Positions 1 to 8,461 of a DNA stretch of 64,000 bases are shown piece by piece; within the stretch, counting starts at the first letter, position 1; the number at the start of each line of letters is the position of its first letter. Source of the DNA: Streptomyces sp. NBC_00510 (GTDB taxonomy: Bacteria > Actinomycetota > Actinomycetes > Streptomycetales > Streptomycetaceae); assembly GCA_036013505.1 (NCBI GenBank), contig CP107851.1:3038001-3102000 (forward strand), read 5' to 3'. Made by a program: the position numbers and the translations under genes. The notes beneath the pieces were generated by a model. The model did no database searches and had not been told where the DNA came from. It saw only the letters and a list, made by a program, of their open reading frames with translations.

Positions 1-486
1 GCGCGACGGACCGCCCTCGACGAGGTAGCTCGCCAGGGTGAAGGGCGCGCCCGCGAAGCCGATCAGCGGCGTCGTGCCGAGTTCACCCGTGAGCATGCCG
101 ATCGCCTCGGTGACGTACTTGACGTCGTCCGGGTCGAGCGGCCGCAGACGCTGCAGGTCCTCCCGGGTGCGGATGGGCTGCTCGACGACCGGGCCGACGC
201 CCGGCTTGATGTCGAGGTCGAGCCCGATGGCCTTGAGCGGCACCACGATGTCGCTGAAGTAGATCGCCGCGTCGACCTTGTGCCGCCGAACGGGCTGCAG
301 CGTGATCTCGGTGACGAGGTCGGGCCGCATGCACGACTCGAGCATGGGGATGCCCTCGCGCAGCTTGAGGTACTCGGGGAGGGAGCGCCCGGCCTGGCGC
401 ATGAACCACACGGGGGTGTGCGGCACGGGCCGGCGCCGGCACGCCAGGATGAAGGGGGAAGCAGCGGTCTGCTGGTGCGCACTCAC
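1..486 (-). CDS. hemE: Uroporphyrinogen decarboxylase (HemE), 5' part; gene runs off the left edge
   Basis: The enzyme decarboxylates uroporphyrinogen III to coproporphyrinogen III in cytoplasmic haem biosynthesis. Only the first 162 codons lie in the window. The GTG start at 486 opens with [12 protein letters not shown]. The family signature [10 protein letters not shown], which lines the substrate pocket, follows about 20 residues later, and the FSDI segment about 55 residues after that. The last visible residues ([17 protein letters not shown]) are the typical HemE core, so the reading frame is intact up to the edge. The gene points away from the divergent DUF3000 gene that starts at 576. 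Recognition is by motif and is very secure; the C-terminal half cannot be judged. Confidence 0.95.
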   Translation of the reverse strand, partial: MSAHQQTAASPFILACRRRPVPHTPVWFMRQAGRSLPEYLKLREGIPMLESCMRPDLVTEITLQPVRRHKVDAAIYFSDIVVPLKAIGLDLDIKPGVGPVVEQPIRTREDLQRLRPLDPDDVKYVTEAIGMLTGELGTTPLIGFAGAPFTLASYLVEGGPSR

Positions 487-575
487 CCCCGAATCTTCGC
501 ATGCGCCAAGTGGGCGACCCGCCCGACCGGGTGTCCTCCCTCACTGCGGGCCCCCTTCGGCCTACGCTTCCGGGC

Positions 576-1226
576 ATGGCAGCGGCTCATGGGCACCTCT
601 CGGACGGGAACGACGCCCCCCTCCCGTTCCAGCACGCGGTCGACGCACTGCTGCGCGCCCGGGTACGGCACGAGGTGGAGCTCGATCCGGTGCCCCCGCC
701 CAAGCGCCTGGCACCGCACGCGTACGCCCTGGAGGCGGCGGTCGTCGTCGACGACGAGGAAATCGGGGACGGGCGCCTGGTGCTGCTCTACGACCCCGAC
801 GGGCAGGAGGGCTGGCACGGCGCCTTCCGGCTGGTCACCCTCGTCCGGGCGGAGCTGGAGCCGGAGATCGCGGCGGACCCGCTGCTGCCCGAGGTGAGCT
901 GGTCGTGGCTGACCGGCGCCCTGGAGGGCCGCGGCGCGGCCTTCACCGCGGCGGGCGGCACGGTCTCACGCAGTTCCTCGCACCACTTCGGCGCCCTGGC
1001 CGGGCGGGAGGACTCCACCCGCATCGAGATCCGGGCCTCGTGGACGCCGCTCGCCGTGAACGGCGGCGTACCGGACATGGCCACCCACCTGGCGGCCTGG
1101 TGCGACCTGGTGTGCACCTGCGCGGGGCTGCCGCCGGCGCCCACGGACCCCTCCTGCCCTCCGCCGGGCGGCGGCCCCTCGGTGGTGCCGCTGCCGAAGC
1201 GGCGCGGTCCGCAGCAGACGCGCTGA
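576..1226 (+). CDS. DUF3000 family protein
   Basis: A 216-residue soluble protein of unknown function that is widespread in actinomycetes next to hemE. The ATG at 576 was chosen because the sequence from MAAAHGHLS onward is acidic and protein-like, while the open frame further upstream overlaps the hemE promoter side. I see no signal peptide or membrane helix. The middle contains a conserved-looking stretch (VSWSWLTGALEGRGAAF) followed by a basic, proline-rich tail. It is divergent from hemE with about 90 bp between the starts. Family assignment rests on remembered similarity of neighbourhood and sequence; no function should be inferred. Confidence 0.8.
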   Translation: MAAAHGHLSDGNDAPLPFQHAVDALLRARVRHEVELDPVPPPKRLAPHAYALEAAVVVDDEEIGDGRLVLLYDPDGQEGWHGAFRLVTLVRAELEPEIAADPLLPEVSWSWLTGALEGRGAAFTAAGGTVSRSSSHHFGALAGREDSTRIEIRASWTPLAVNGGVPDMATHLAAWCDLVCTCAGLPPAPTDPSCPPPGGGPSVVPLPKRRGPQQTR

Positions 1227-1344
1227 GGGCCGCCGCGCCCGCGCTGACCATTCGCTTTACCGCCGTCAACAAGGTCTGACACCCGGTGACCGCGATCTTC
1301 ACACCTTCGATCGACCCTGGTCGACAGCGCGTCCGAATTGCCGG

Positions 1345-1362
1345 AATTGTTACTAAACAAGT
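1345..1362 (+). promoter_or_regulatory. AT-rich inverted repeat upstream of the response regulator
   Basis: TTGTT-ACTA-AACAA (1347-1360) lies in the only AT-rich part of the 215-bp gap before the LuxR-type gene, about 80 bp before its start. It could be an operator or part of the promoter. Arms of five bases are short, so this is weak. Confidence 0.25.
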
Positions 1363-1441
1363 CGTGATCATTCTCTAAAGCCGGGCGAAGTTGCTGCCGA
1401 AGGAACCTGTGACCCTTCCCGCCAATGTCCCAGGAGGCCCG

Positions 1442-2104
1442 GTGTCGGTTCTTCTCGAGCACCCCACAAGCCTGGTCGCCTACCGCCCCAACAAGCCGAC
1501 GGCGATGGTGGTGGTCGCCGATCCCCGCGTACGTTCCACCGTCACGCGCCACTTGTGGGCGCTCGGAGTACGCGACGTGATCGAGGCGTCCTCCATCGCC
1601 GAGGCCAGGCCCCGGGTGGGCACCCCCCGAGACATCTGCGTCGCCGACGTACACCTCCCCGACGGCTCCGGGCTGACCCTGCTCGCCGAGACCCGGGCGG
1701 CGGGCTGGCCCAACGGCCTGGCCCTGTCCGCCGCCGACGACATCGGTGCCGTGCGCAACGCCCTCGCGGGCGGTGTGAAGGGCTACGTCGTCACCGGCAC
1801 CCGCACCAACCTCGGCATCCCGGGCCGCCCCGGCGCCGTACCCCTCGGCCCGGCCGGCCAGCGGCTGCAGCGCCGCCCACCGGGCGCCCCGGGCCACGGC
1901 GGCGGCTACCGCGAACTGTCCGGCCGCGAGGTGGAGGTGCTGCGACTGGTCGCGGAGGGCCAGTCGAACAAGGCGATCGGCGTCTCCATGGGGCTGTCGG
2001 CGCTGACCGTGAAGAGCCACCTGGCCCGGATCGCCCGCAAGCTGGGCACCGGTGACCGCGCGGGCATGGTCGCGGTAGCGCTGCGTACCGGCATCATCCA
2101 CTGA
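1442..2104 (+). CDS. LuxR/NarL-type response regulator
   Basis: A 220-residue two-domain regulator. The first ~120 residues resemble a receiver domain: the phospho-acceptor aspartate is in VADVHLPDGSG, followed by a Ser in LALSAADD and a Lys in GVKGYV. The acidic pocket is thin, with only one Asp in VVVADPR, so phosphorylation may be atypical. The C-terminal ~65 residues are a LuxR helix-turn-helix (LSGREVEVLRLVAEGQSNKAIG, then LTVKSHLARIARKLG). GTG 1442 was chosen because AGGAGG lies about 7 bases before it; an upstream TTG at 1391 has no such site. No sensor kinase lies beside it, so it is an orphan here. A strong hairpin follows the stop codon. Confidence 0.85.
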   Translation: MSVLLEHPTSLVAYRPNKPTAMVVVADPRVRSTVTRHLWALGVRDVIEASSIAEARPRVGTPRDICVADVHLPDGSGLTLLAETRAAGWPNGLALSAADDIGAVRNALAGGVKGYVVTGTRTNLGIPGRPGAVPLGPAGQRLQRRPPGAPGHGGGYRELSGREVEVLRLVAEGQSNKAIGVSMGLSALTVKSHLARIARKLGTGDRAGMVAVALRTGIIH

Positions 2105-2124
2105 TCGAAGTCATATCCCGCGTG

Positions 2125-2156
2125 CGCCCGCCGACGGAACGTTCCGTCGGCGGGCG
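2125..2156 (+). terminator. Hairpin terminator after the response regulator
   Basis: A perfect 16-bp inverted repeat with no unpaired loop: arms 2125-2140 and 2141-2156, centred on GGAACGTTCC. It starts 21 bases after the regulator stop codon. No U-tract follows, as is usual for Streptomyces terminators. Confidence 0.75.
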
Positions 2157-2165
2157 CCTGCTGTA

Positions 2166-2184
2166 CACAGATACTCTTGACTGG
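2166..2184 (+). promoter_or_regulatory. Candidate leaderless promoter of the RNase D gene
   Basis: A -10-like TACTCT at 2172-2177 ends six bases before the GTG at 2184, and no Shine-Dalgarno sequence precedes that GTG. This is the spacing expected when transcription starts at the initiation codon. There is no obvious -35. Inference from spacing only. Confidence 0.4.
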
Positions 2185-3425
2185 TGACCGACGCCCGAGA
2201 GACCGCAACAGAAGCACCCCCGGCGCCGGTCCCGCTGCTGGACCCGCGCGAGGGAATCCCGCCGGTGACCGCCAGCCCGGAGGCCTTCGCCGACATCGTC
2301 GCGGCTTTCGCCGCGGGCTCCGGACCTGTCGCCGTCGACGCCGAGCGCGCATCCGGTTACCGCTACGGTCAGCGGGCCTATCTGGTCCAGCTGCGCCGCA
2401 CCGGGGCAGGGACCGCGCTGATCGACCCCGTCGCCTGTCCGGACCTGTCGGCGCTGAGCGCCGCGCTCGACGGCACGGAATGGGTGCTGCACGCCGCCAC
2501 GCAGGACCTGCCGTGCCTCGACGAGGCGGGCATGCGACCCGCCCGGCTGTTCGACACCGAGCTGGCCGGCCGCCTGGCCGGGTTCGCTCGGGTCGGGCTC
2601 GGCGCGATGGTGGAGAACGTCCTCGGGTACGCCCTGGAGAAGGGCCACTCCGCCGTCGACTGGTCGACCCGGCCGCTCCCCGAACCGTGGCTGCGGTACG
2701 CCGCGCTCGACGTCGAGCTCCTGGTCGACCTGCGCGACGCGCTGGAGGAGGAACTGCGCGCCCAGGGCAAGCTGGAGTGGGCGCTGCAGGAGTTCGCGGC
2801 CATCGCCGCGGCCCCGCCGCCCCCGCCCCGCGTCGACCCCTGGCGCCGCACCTCCGGCATGCACAAGGTGCGCCGGCGCCGCCAGATGGCGGTCGTACGC
2901 GAACTGTGGAACCTCCGGGACCGGCTCGCCCGCGAACGGGACGTCTCCCCCGGCCGCGTCCTCACCGACGCCGCGATCGTCACGGCGTCGCTGGAGGCCA
3001 CCCCCAACGCGCACGCGCTGGCCGCGCTCCCCGGGTTCGGGCACCGCATGGGGCGGCGCCAGCTGGAGCAGTGGCAGGCCGCGATCGACCACGCCCGCAG
3101 CATCCCCGAGCGCGACCTCCCGCAGCCCGGCCCCGCCTACACCGGCCCCCCGCCCCCGCGCGCCTGGGCCGACAAGGACCCGGCCGCCGCGGCCCGGCTC
3201 TCCGCGGCCCGCGCGGCGGTCTCCGCGCTGGCGGAGCAGCTGAACCTCCCCCAGGAGAACCTCATCACCCCGGACACCGTCCGCCGCCTGTGCTGGGCGC
3301 CCCCGCGGGACCGCAGCCCCGAGTCCGTGTCGGCCTTCCTCCAGGACGCCGGCGCGCGCCCCTGGCAGGTCGAGCTCACCACGCCCATCCTCACGGCGGC
3401 GCTCGCGGCAACGCCTCCGGCGTAA
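2184..3425 (+). CDS. rnd: Ribonuclease D (DEDD 3'-5' exonuclease with HRDC domain)
   Basis: Trims RNA 3' ends such as tRNA precursors and acts in the cytoplasm. The 413-residue protein has the DEDD exonuclease motifs in order: Exo I as VDAERASGYRY (residues ~52-62), Exo II around LHAATQDLPCLD (~103-114), and Exo III as RYAALDVELLVDLR (~171-184), so all catalytic acids are present. An HRDC-type helical domain follows (GMHKVRRRRQMAVVREL onward, ~225-300), and a C-terminal actinobacterial extension runs to residue 413. The GTG at 2184 has no ribosome-binding site and may be leaderless. It lies between two regions that are transcriptionally isolated by a hairpin upstream and a long gap downstream. 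Confidence 0.92.
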   Translation: MTDARETATEAPPAPVPLLDPREGIPPVTASPEAFADIVAAFAAGSGPVAVDAERASGYRYGQRAYLVQLRRTGAGTALIDPVACPDLSALSAALDGTEWVLHAATQDLPCLDEAGMRPARLFDTELAGRLAGFARVGLGAMVENVLGYALEKGHSAVDWSTRPLPEPWLRYAALDVELLVDLRDALEEELRAQGKLEWALQEFAAIAAAPPPPPRVDPWRRTSGMHKVRRRRQMAVVRELWNLRDRLARERDVSPGRVLTDAAIVTASLEATPNAHALAALPGFGHRMGRRQLEQWQAAIDHARSIPERDLPQPGPAYTGPPPPRAWADKDPAAAARLSAARAAVSALAEQLNLPQENLITPDTVRRLCWAPPRDRSPESVSAFLQDAGARPWQVELTTPILTAALAATPPA

Positions 3426-3560
3426 CCCGGGGGTTGCCCCTCGCGGCCGCCTGTTGTGTGCGGGTTGTTTGCGCCTGCGGCGGGCGGTTCCCCCGCCCGC
3501 TTGCCCGGCGCGGTCAGTGCGGGTCTCGCATCGTGTGCCTGGGTCGGGGCCGCGCCGGCG

Positions 3561-3600
3561 CACTCCCCCAGCCTTCGGCCGGGGGGACCCCCATGGGCGC
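3561..3600. repeat. Streptomyces-type C5/G6 intergenic hairpin
   Basis: CCCCC-A-GCC-TTC-GGC-C-GGGGGG (about 3565-3586) is followed by ACCCCCATGGGCGC. Hairpins with this CCCCCAGC...GGGGGGACCCCC pattern are, from memory, scattered between Streptomyces genes. One copy only in this window. Confidence 0.4.
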
Positions 3601-3799
3601 ACCTCGCCACACCCCCTCCCACGGGTTGGGGCGCATGACGGCCGGTGGGGGGTGAGTAAGGCACTTGCGGCCACCCCGGACCGCCTTCTCACCCCACTCT
3701 CCGGCCGTCAGTCGCGTCGCATGCGGAGGGGGCGGGGGCGTAGGGGTGGGCGTTCTGGACGCTGACGTGTATTTGTTGTGCGGCACGGACGGCAAGGAC

Positions 3800-3836
3800 C
3801 TGGACCGCCCGTCATGCACATAAATATGCGGTCCAG
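3800..3836. promoter_or_regulatory. 9-bp perfect inverted repeat with AT-rich 19-nt centre
   Basis: CTGGACCGC (3800-3808) and GCGGTCCAG (3828-3836) flank CCGTCATGCACATAAATAT, one of the few AT-rich patches in this region. It could be a hairpin in a long fadA leader or a protein site. It lies about 250 bp before the fadA start. Confidence 0.35.
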
Positions 3837-4006
3837 AATGCCCAGCCCCGCAGGCCCCGACCCCGGCCCACGACCCACAGGGCGAACCCGCACTGACCGC
3901 GCCGGGCCACCCTCAGAAACCCCACGGCAAGCACGAACGGCCGCACGCGGGAACCCCGGAGGAAGACCGAACGTGTGACCCCGCACACCCGCACTGTGCA
4001 CATCGG

Positions 4007-4020
4007 TTACCCGCGAGTAG
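4007..4020. promoter_or_regulatory. Candidate operator of the fadAB operon
   Basis: TTACCCGCGAGTAG is a near-palindrome of the form TACYCGCGRGTA and lies 66 bases before the fadA start codon. TetR-family fatty-acid regulators commonly use sites of this size, but I cannot name the regulator. Inference only. Confidence 0.35.
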
Positions 4021-4085
4021 CATGTACGGCGGAGCCGCCGTCTTCTGCCCGCGGCAAGCGAACCCGCATCTTGAGGAGAGCCAAC

Positions 4086-5306
4086 GTGCCTCGTACCGCT
4101 AGGGACGTCGTCTTCGTCGACGGCGTCCGCACCCCGTTCGGCAAGGCGGGCCCGAAGGGCATCTACCACGAGACCCGTGCCGACGACCTGGTCATCAAGT
4201 CCATCCGGGAGCTGCTGCGGCGCAACCCCGCGCTCTCCCCGGAGCTCATCGACGAGGTCGCCATCGCCGCGACCACCCAGATCGGCGACCAGGGCCTGAC
4301 CCTGGGCCGTACGGCCGCGATCCTGGCGGGGCTGCCCAAGTCGGTGCCCGGTTTCTCCATCGACCGCATGTGCGCGGGCGCGATGACCGCGGTCACCAGC
4401 GTCGCCGGCGGCGTCGCCTTCGGGGCGTACGACGTGGCGGTCGCGGGCGGCGTGGAGCACATGGGCCGGCACCCGATGGGCGAGGGCGTGGACCCGAACC
4501 CGCGCTTCGTGTCGGAGAAGCTGGTCGACGACTCCGCCCTGTTCATGGGCATGACGGCGGAGAACCTGCACGACCGCTTCCCGCACCTGACCAAGCAGCG
4601 CGCCGACGAGTACGCGGTCCGCAGCCAGGAGAAGGCCGCGAAGGCGTACGCGAACGGCAAGATCCAGCAGGACCTGGTGCCGATCTCGGTGCGCCGCACC
4701 TCCCCCGAGGGCGGCGAGACCGGCTGGGGCCTGGCGACGACGGACGAGCCGATGCGCCCGGGCACCACGCTGGAGAACCTGGCCGGCCTCAAGACCCCGT
4801 TCCGCGCCCACGGCAACGTGACGGCGGGCAACTCGGCGGGGCTGAACGACGGTGCCACCGCTTCCCTGATCGCCGCCGAGGACGTCGCCCAGGAGCTGGG
4901 CCTCCCGGTGAAGATGCGCCTGGTCTCCTACGCCTTCGTGGGCGTCGAGCCCGAGGTGATGGGCGTCGGCCCGATCCCGGCGACGGAGAAGGCGCTCGCC
5001 AAGGCGGGCCTGTCGATCTCCGACATCGGCCTGTTCGAGGTCAACGAGGCGTTCGCCGTGCAGGTGCTGTCGTTCCTCGACCACTACGGCATCGCCGACG
5101 ACGACGCACGCGTCAACCAGTACGGTGGCGCCATCGCGTTCGGCCACCCGCTCGCTTCCTCCGGCGTCCGTCTGATGACGCAGCTGGCCCGCCAGTTCGA
5201 GGAGCAGCCGCACGTCCGCTACGGCCTGACCACCATGTGCGTGGGCTTCGGCATGGGCGGCACCGTGATCTGGGAGAACCCGCACTTCGACGGAGGCAGC
5301 AAGTGA
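4086..5306 (+). CDS. fadA: Acetyl-CoA acyltransferase (thiolase, FadA)
   Basis: Carries out the last step of fatty-acid beta-oxidation, thiolytic cleavage of 3-ketoacyl-CoA. The 406-residue protein has the nucleophilic cysteine in SIDRMCAGAM (Cys ~96), the catalytic histidine in GGAIAFGHPLASSG (His ~353) and the second cysteine in MCVGFGMGG (Cys ~385), so the active site is complete. GTG 4086 was chosen because AGGAGAG lies just upstream; the open frame extends further but without an SD. Its stop overlaps the fadB start (GTGA), so the two are translationally coupled. Together they form the two subunits of an aerobic beta-oxidation complex. Confidence 0.95.
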   Translation: MPRTARDVVFVDGVRTPFGKAGPKGIYHETRADDLVIKSIRELLRRNPALSPELIDEVAIAATTQIGDQGLTLGRTAAILAGLPKSVPGFSIDRMCAGAMTAVTSVAGGVAFGAYDVAVAGGVEHMGRHPMGEGVDPNPRFVSEKLVDDSALFMGMTAENLHDRFPHLTKQRADEYAVRSQEKAAKAYANGKIQQDLVPISVRRTSPEGGETGWGLATTDEPMRPGTTLENLAGLKTPFRAHGNVTAGNSAGLNDGATASLIAAEDVAQELGLPVKMRLVSYAFVGVEPEVMGVGPIPATEKALAKAGLSISDIGLFEVNEAFAVQVLSFLDHYGIADDDARVNQYGGAIAFGHPLASSGVRLMTQLARQFEEQPHVRYGLTTMCVGFGMGGTVIWENPHFDGGSK

Positions 5307-7441
5307 CCACCACCGCCGAGCTCCTCAAGGGAGCGGCCGAGCTGTTCCCGGACGAGGTCGTGACGCAGGCGCAGGTGCGCCACCTCGACCTCCCCCAGGG
5401 CGCCGGGCGTTTCGCGCTCATCACCCTGGACAACGGCCTGGACCACACCAAGCCGACCACCTTCGGACCGCAGTCGCTGGCGAACCTGAGCGCCGCCCTC
5501 GACCAGGTCGAGAAGGAGGCCGCGGACGGCGGGATCGTCGGTGTGGGCATCACCGGCAAGCCGTTCATCTTCGCGGTCGGCGCCGACCTCAAGGGCGTCG
5601 AGCTGCTGAAGCGGCGTGAGGACGCCCTGGCGATCGGCAAGGGCGGCCACGACGTCTTCCGCCGTCTGCAGTCCCTCGCGGTGCCGACCTTCGCGTACTA
5701 CAACGGCGCGGCCATGGGCGGCGGCGTCGAGGTCGGCCTGCACTGCGGCTACCGCACCGTCTCCTCGGCCATCCCGGCCTTCTCCCTCCCCGAGGTCTTC
5801 CTGGGCCTGGTCCCGGGCTGGGGCGGCTGCGCGCTGCTGCCGAACCTCATCGGCGCCGAGCGCGCGGTGAGCGTCATCATCGAGAACTCGCTCAACCAGA
5901 ACAAGCAACTGAAGGGTGGTCAGGTCTACGACCTGGGCATCGCCGACGCGCTGTTCGACGGCGCGGACTTCCTGGAGCAGTCGCTCTCCTGGACCGCCGC
6001 CGTCCTCAAGGGCGAGATCCAGATCGTCCGCCCCGAGGTGGACCGTGGCGCGGCGTGGGACGAGGCCGTCGCCAAGGGCCGCGCCTTCGCCGACTCCAAG
6101 GTGCACGGCGCCGCCCCGGCCGCGTACCGCGCGCTGGACATCATCGCCGCCGCCAAGGACGGTGACCTGTCGGCCGGTTTCGACGCCGAGGACGAGGCCC
6201 TGGCGGACCTCATCATGGGCGGCGAGCTGCGCTCCGGCATCTACGCCTTCAACCTGGTGCAGAAGCGCGGCAAGCGCCCGGCCGGTGCCCCGGACAAGAA
6301 CCTGGCCCGCCCGGTCACCAAGGTGGGCGTCGTCGGCGCCGGTCTGATGGCCTCGCAGCTGGCGCTGCTCTTCGCGCGCCGCCTGGAGGTGCCGGTGGTC
6401 CTCACCGACATCGACCGGGAGCGCGTGGACAAGGGCGTGGGCTACGTCCACGGCGAGATCGACAAGCTGCTGCTCAAGGGCCGGGTCAACCAGGACAAGG
6501 CGAACCGCCTCAAGGGCCTGGTGTCCGGCTCCCTCGACAAGGCCGCCGCCTTCGGCGACGCGGACTTCGTCATCGAGGCGGTCTTCGAGGAGATCGGCGT
6601 CAAGCAGCAGGTGTTCGCCGAGGTCGAGGCGGTGGTGAAGCCGGAGACGATCCTGGCCACCAACACCTCCTCCCTCTCGGTCTCCGAGATGGCCTCGAAG
6701 CTGGAGCACCCGGAGCGGGTCGTCGGCTTCCACTTCTTCAACCCGGTCGCGGTGCTGCCGCTGCTGGAGATCGTGCGCGGCGAGCAGACCGACGACGCGT
6801 CGCTGGCCACCGCGTTCGCCGTGGCGAAGAAGCTGAAGAAGACCGCGGTGCTGACCAAGGACGCCCCGGCGTTCGTCGTCAACCGCATCCTCACCCGCTT
6901 CATGGGCGAGATCCAGAACGTCATCGACGAGGGCACCCCGGTGGAGACGGCGGAGAAGGCCATCGAGCCGCTCGGCCTGCCGATGTCCCCGCTGGTGCTG
7001 CTGGAGCTGGTCGGCCCGGCGATCGGTCTGCACGTCTCCGAGACGCTCAACCGCGCCTTCCCGGACCGCTTCACGGTCTCCCCGAACCTCGCGGCCGTCG
7101 TCAAGGCGGGCAAGCGCGGCTTCTACGTCTACTCCGCCGAGAACGGCTTCAAGCCGGAGCTGGACCCCGAGGTCGCCGCGCTCCTGGTGCAGGGTGACAG
7201 CGTCCTGACGGAGGAGCAGGTGCGCGCCCGCGTCCTGGACGCCGTCGCGCAGGAGATCGGGATCATGCTGGAGGAGGGCGTCGTCGCCGAGGCGCAGGAC
7301 ATCGACCTGTGCCTGATCACCGGTGCCGGCTGGCCCTTCCACCTGGGCGGCATCACGCCGTACCTGGACCGTGAGGGCGTCTCGGAGCGGGTGAACGGCA
7401 AGCCGTTCCTGGCCCCGGGCGTGGCCTCCGTCCCGGCGTAA
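5303..7441 (+). CDS. fadB: Fatty oxidation alpha subunit: enoyl-CoA hydratase / 3-hydroxyacyl-CoA dehydrogenase (FadB)
   Basis: A bifunctional beta-oxidation enzyme of 712 residues. The N-terminal crotonase half has the oxyanion-hole region GAAMGGGVEVG (~137-147) and a catalytic Glu in LPEVFLGLVPGWGG (~162-175). The dehydrogenase half starts with the Rossmann motif KVGVVGAGLMASQLA (~340-354), has the catalytic histidine segment VVGFHFFNPV (~472-481), and ends with the 3HCDH helical domain carrying AFVVNRIL and a second helical repeat. The usual GxGxxG reads GAGLMA, a small variant. The GTG at 5303 overlaps the fadA stop. The 20-bp hairpin after the stop ends the operon. Confidence 0.95.
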   Translation: MTTTAELLKGAAELFPDEVVTQAQVRHLDLPQGAGRFALITLDNGLDHTKPTTFGPQSLANLSAALDQVEKEAADGGIVGVGITGKPFIFAVGADLKGVELLKRREDALAIGKGGHDVFRRLQSLAVPTFAYYNGAAMGGGVEVGLHCGYRTVSSAIPAFSLPEVFLGLVPGWGGCALLPNLIGAERAVSVIIENSLNQNKQLKGGQVYDLGIADALFDGADFLEQSLSWTAAVLKGEIQIVRPEVDRGAAWDEAVAKGRAFADSKVHGAAPAAYRALDIIAAAKDGDLSAGFDAEDEALADLIMGGELRSGIYAFNLVQKRGKRPAGAPDKNLARPVTKVGVVGAGLMASQLALLFARRLEVPVVLTDIDRERVDKGVGYVHGEIDKLLLKGRVNQDKANRLKGLVSGSLDKAAAFGDADFVIEAVFEEIGVKQQVFAEVEAVVKPETILATNTSSLSVSEMASKLEHPERVVGFHFFNPVAVLPLLEIVRGEQTDDASLATAFAVAKKLKKTAVLTKDAPAFVVNRILTRFMGEIQNVIDEGTPVETAEKAIEPLGLPMSPLVLLELVGPAIGLHVSETLNRAFPDRFTVSPNLAAVVKAGKRGFYVYSAENGFKPELDPEVAALLVQGDSVLTEEQVRARVLDAVAQEIGIMLEEGVVAEAQDIDLCLITGAGWPFHLGGITPYLDREGVSERVNGKPFLAPGVASVPA

Positions 7442-7453
7442 CGCCGGCTGCGT

Positions 7454-7497
7454 ACGCGGAAGGGGCCCCCGCCGTCCGGCGGGGGCCCCTTCCGCGT
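7454..7497. terminator. Bidirectional terminator after fadB
   Basis: A perfect 20-bp stem (7454-7473 with 7478-7497) with a four-base loop. It sits between fadB (+) and the convergent SPFH gene (-), 13 bases past the fadB stop, and can serve both strands. Confidence 0.9.
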
Positions 7498-7504
7498 GCG
7501 CGGC

Positions 7505-8461
7505 TCAGGAGGCCTGCGCGCCGCCGTCGGGGACGTGGGCGGTGCAGTAGGCGACCGTCAGGTCCCGCACGAGGGCCTTGCGTTCGTAGTCGTCGAGGTC
7601 GACCAGGCCGCGCTCGAGCAGGCCCCGTACGGTCTCGCCGACGGCGGTGAGGGCGTCGTCGAGGGCGGCCCGGCGGTGGCGGGCGTCGAGCGCCGCCAGC
7701 TGGGCGCGGCGCATGGCGGAGGCCACGGCGGGGGCGTAGTCGACGCGGACGGGCTGGGCGGAGAACACCTCGACGCCGACCGGCCGCAGGTCCTGGACGA
7801 GGATCCGGGTGAGGTCGTCCGCAAGACGGTCGGTGGCGCGGAGCGTGGGACCGGGACCGTGGAAGTCGTCGGCTGGCAGCCGGGACACGCAGCGGGCGAC
7901 CGCGGCCTCGACCTGTTCGCGCAGGTAGCGGACGTGGTCGTGGACGCCGAAGGCGGCCCGCGCGGTGTCGCGGACCCGCCACACCACCAGGACCGTGATC
8001 TGCAGCGGGGTGCCGCCCGCGTCGGTGGCCTCGATGGGGCTGCTGCGCCAGTGGCGCAGGCTGGTGTCGATGCGGCGGCGGACGAGCAGCGGGCTGATCC
8101 ACAGCAGTCCGGTGCGGCGGACGGTGCCGTGGTAGGCGCCGTGCCGGGTGAGCATCCACACGGAGCCGGGGCGGCCCCGGGCGAGGCCCAGCGCGGTCAG
8201 GGCCGTGAGCGCCACGAGGACGGCCACGGCGCCGCCGCGGACGGCGGGGGACGTCCCGGTGGGGCCCAGCACGAGCGCCGCCGTGCCTCCGGCCGCCGCC
8301 AGGGCCGTGAGCACGGCGAGGCCGCCGGGAAGGCAGCGTCCCGGACGCTCGGCGATCTCGGGCAGCGGCGCCGCGCCGGCCCGGCCGGGGGTGGCGTAGG
8401 CGGTGGGGGCCTGGGCGGGGACGGGACGTTCGGCCCGGCTCCCCTGGGGGGTGATCGTCAT
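7505..8461 (-). CDS. SPFH/band-7 domain membrane protein
   Basis: A 318-residue protein with a proline-rich cytoplasmic N-terminus, two adjacent hydrophobic segments (LPGGLAVLTALAAAGGTAALVLG and AVAVLVALTALTALGLA, ~residues 45-95), then a band-7-like region. The diagnostic part is TPLQITVLVVWRVRDTARAAF followed by the SPFH-style helical tail (RRAQLAALDARHRRAALDDAL). Such proteins form oligomeric membrane scaffolds; no specific partner is known here. The ATG at 8461 shares ATGA with the stop of the upstream peptidoglycan hydrolase gene, so the two are translated together. That suggests an envelope role. Weak similarity to stomatin/prohibitin N-terminal halves; exact subfamily uncertain. Confidence 0.75.
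   Translation of the reverse strand: MTITPQGSRAERPVPAQAPTAYATPGRAGAAPLPEIAERPGRCLPGGLAVLTALAAAGGTAALVLGPTGTSPAVRGGAVAVLVALTALTALGLARGRPGSVWMLTRHGAYHGTVRRTGLLWISPLLVRRRIDTSLRHWRSSPIEATDAGGTPLQITVLVVWRVRDTARAAFGVHDHVRYLREQVEAAVARCVSRLPADDFHGPGPTLRATDRLADDLTRILVQDLRPVGVEVFSAQPVRVDYAPAVASAMRRAQLAALDARHRRAALDDALTAVGETVRGLLERGLVDLDDYERKALVRDLTVAYCTAHVPDGGAQAS

Larger units (their letters stand above)
3426..4085. other. 660-bp non-coding region upstream of fadA
   Basis: I see no convincing gene here. The first ~300 bases are C/G-rich and hold a hairpin of a type common between Streptomyces genes (3561-3600). A long inverted repeat lies at 3800-3836 in a locally AT-rich patch, and a short palindrome at 4007-4020 lies 66 bases before the fadA start. 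Open frames exist on both strands, but they have low-complexity Arg/Pro composition. Confidence 0.6.

Noticed and set aside
4370-5302. N-terminal extension of fadB by 311 codons
   Set aside because: The extension reads fadA in the wrong frame and is Arg/Gly-rich. The GTGA overlap at 5303 is the natural start.
5219-7342. A 707-codon minus-strand frame
   Set aside because: It lies opposite fadB, whose catalytic motifs are all intact; a shadow of GC-skewed codon use.
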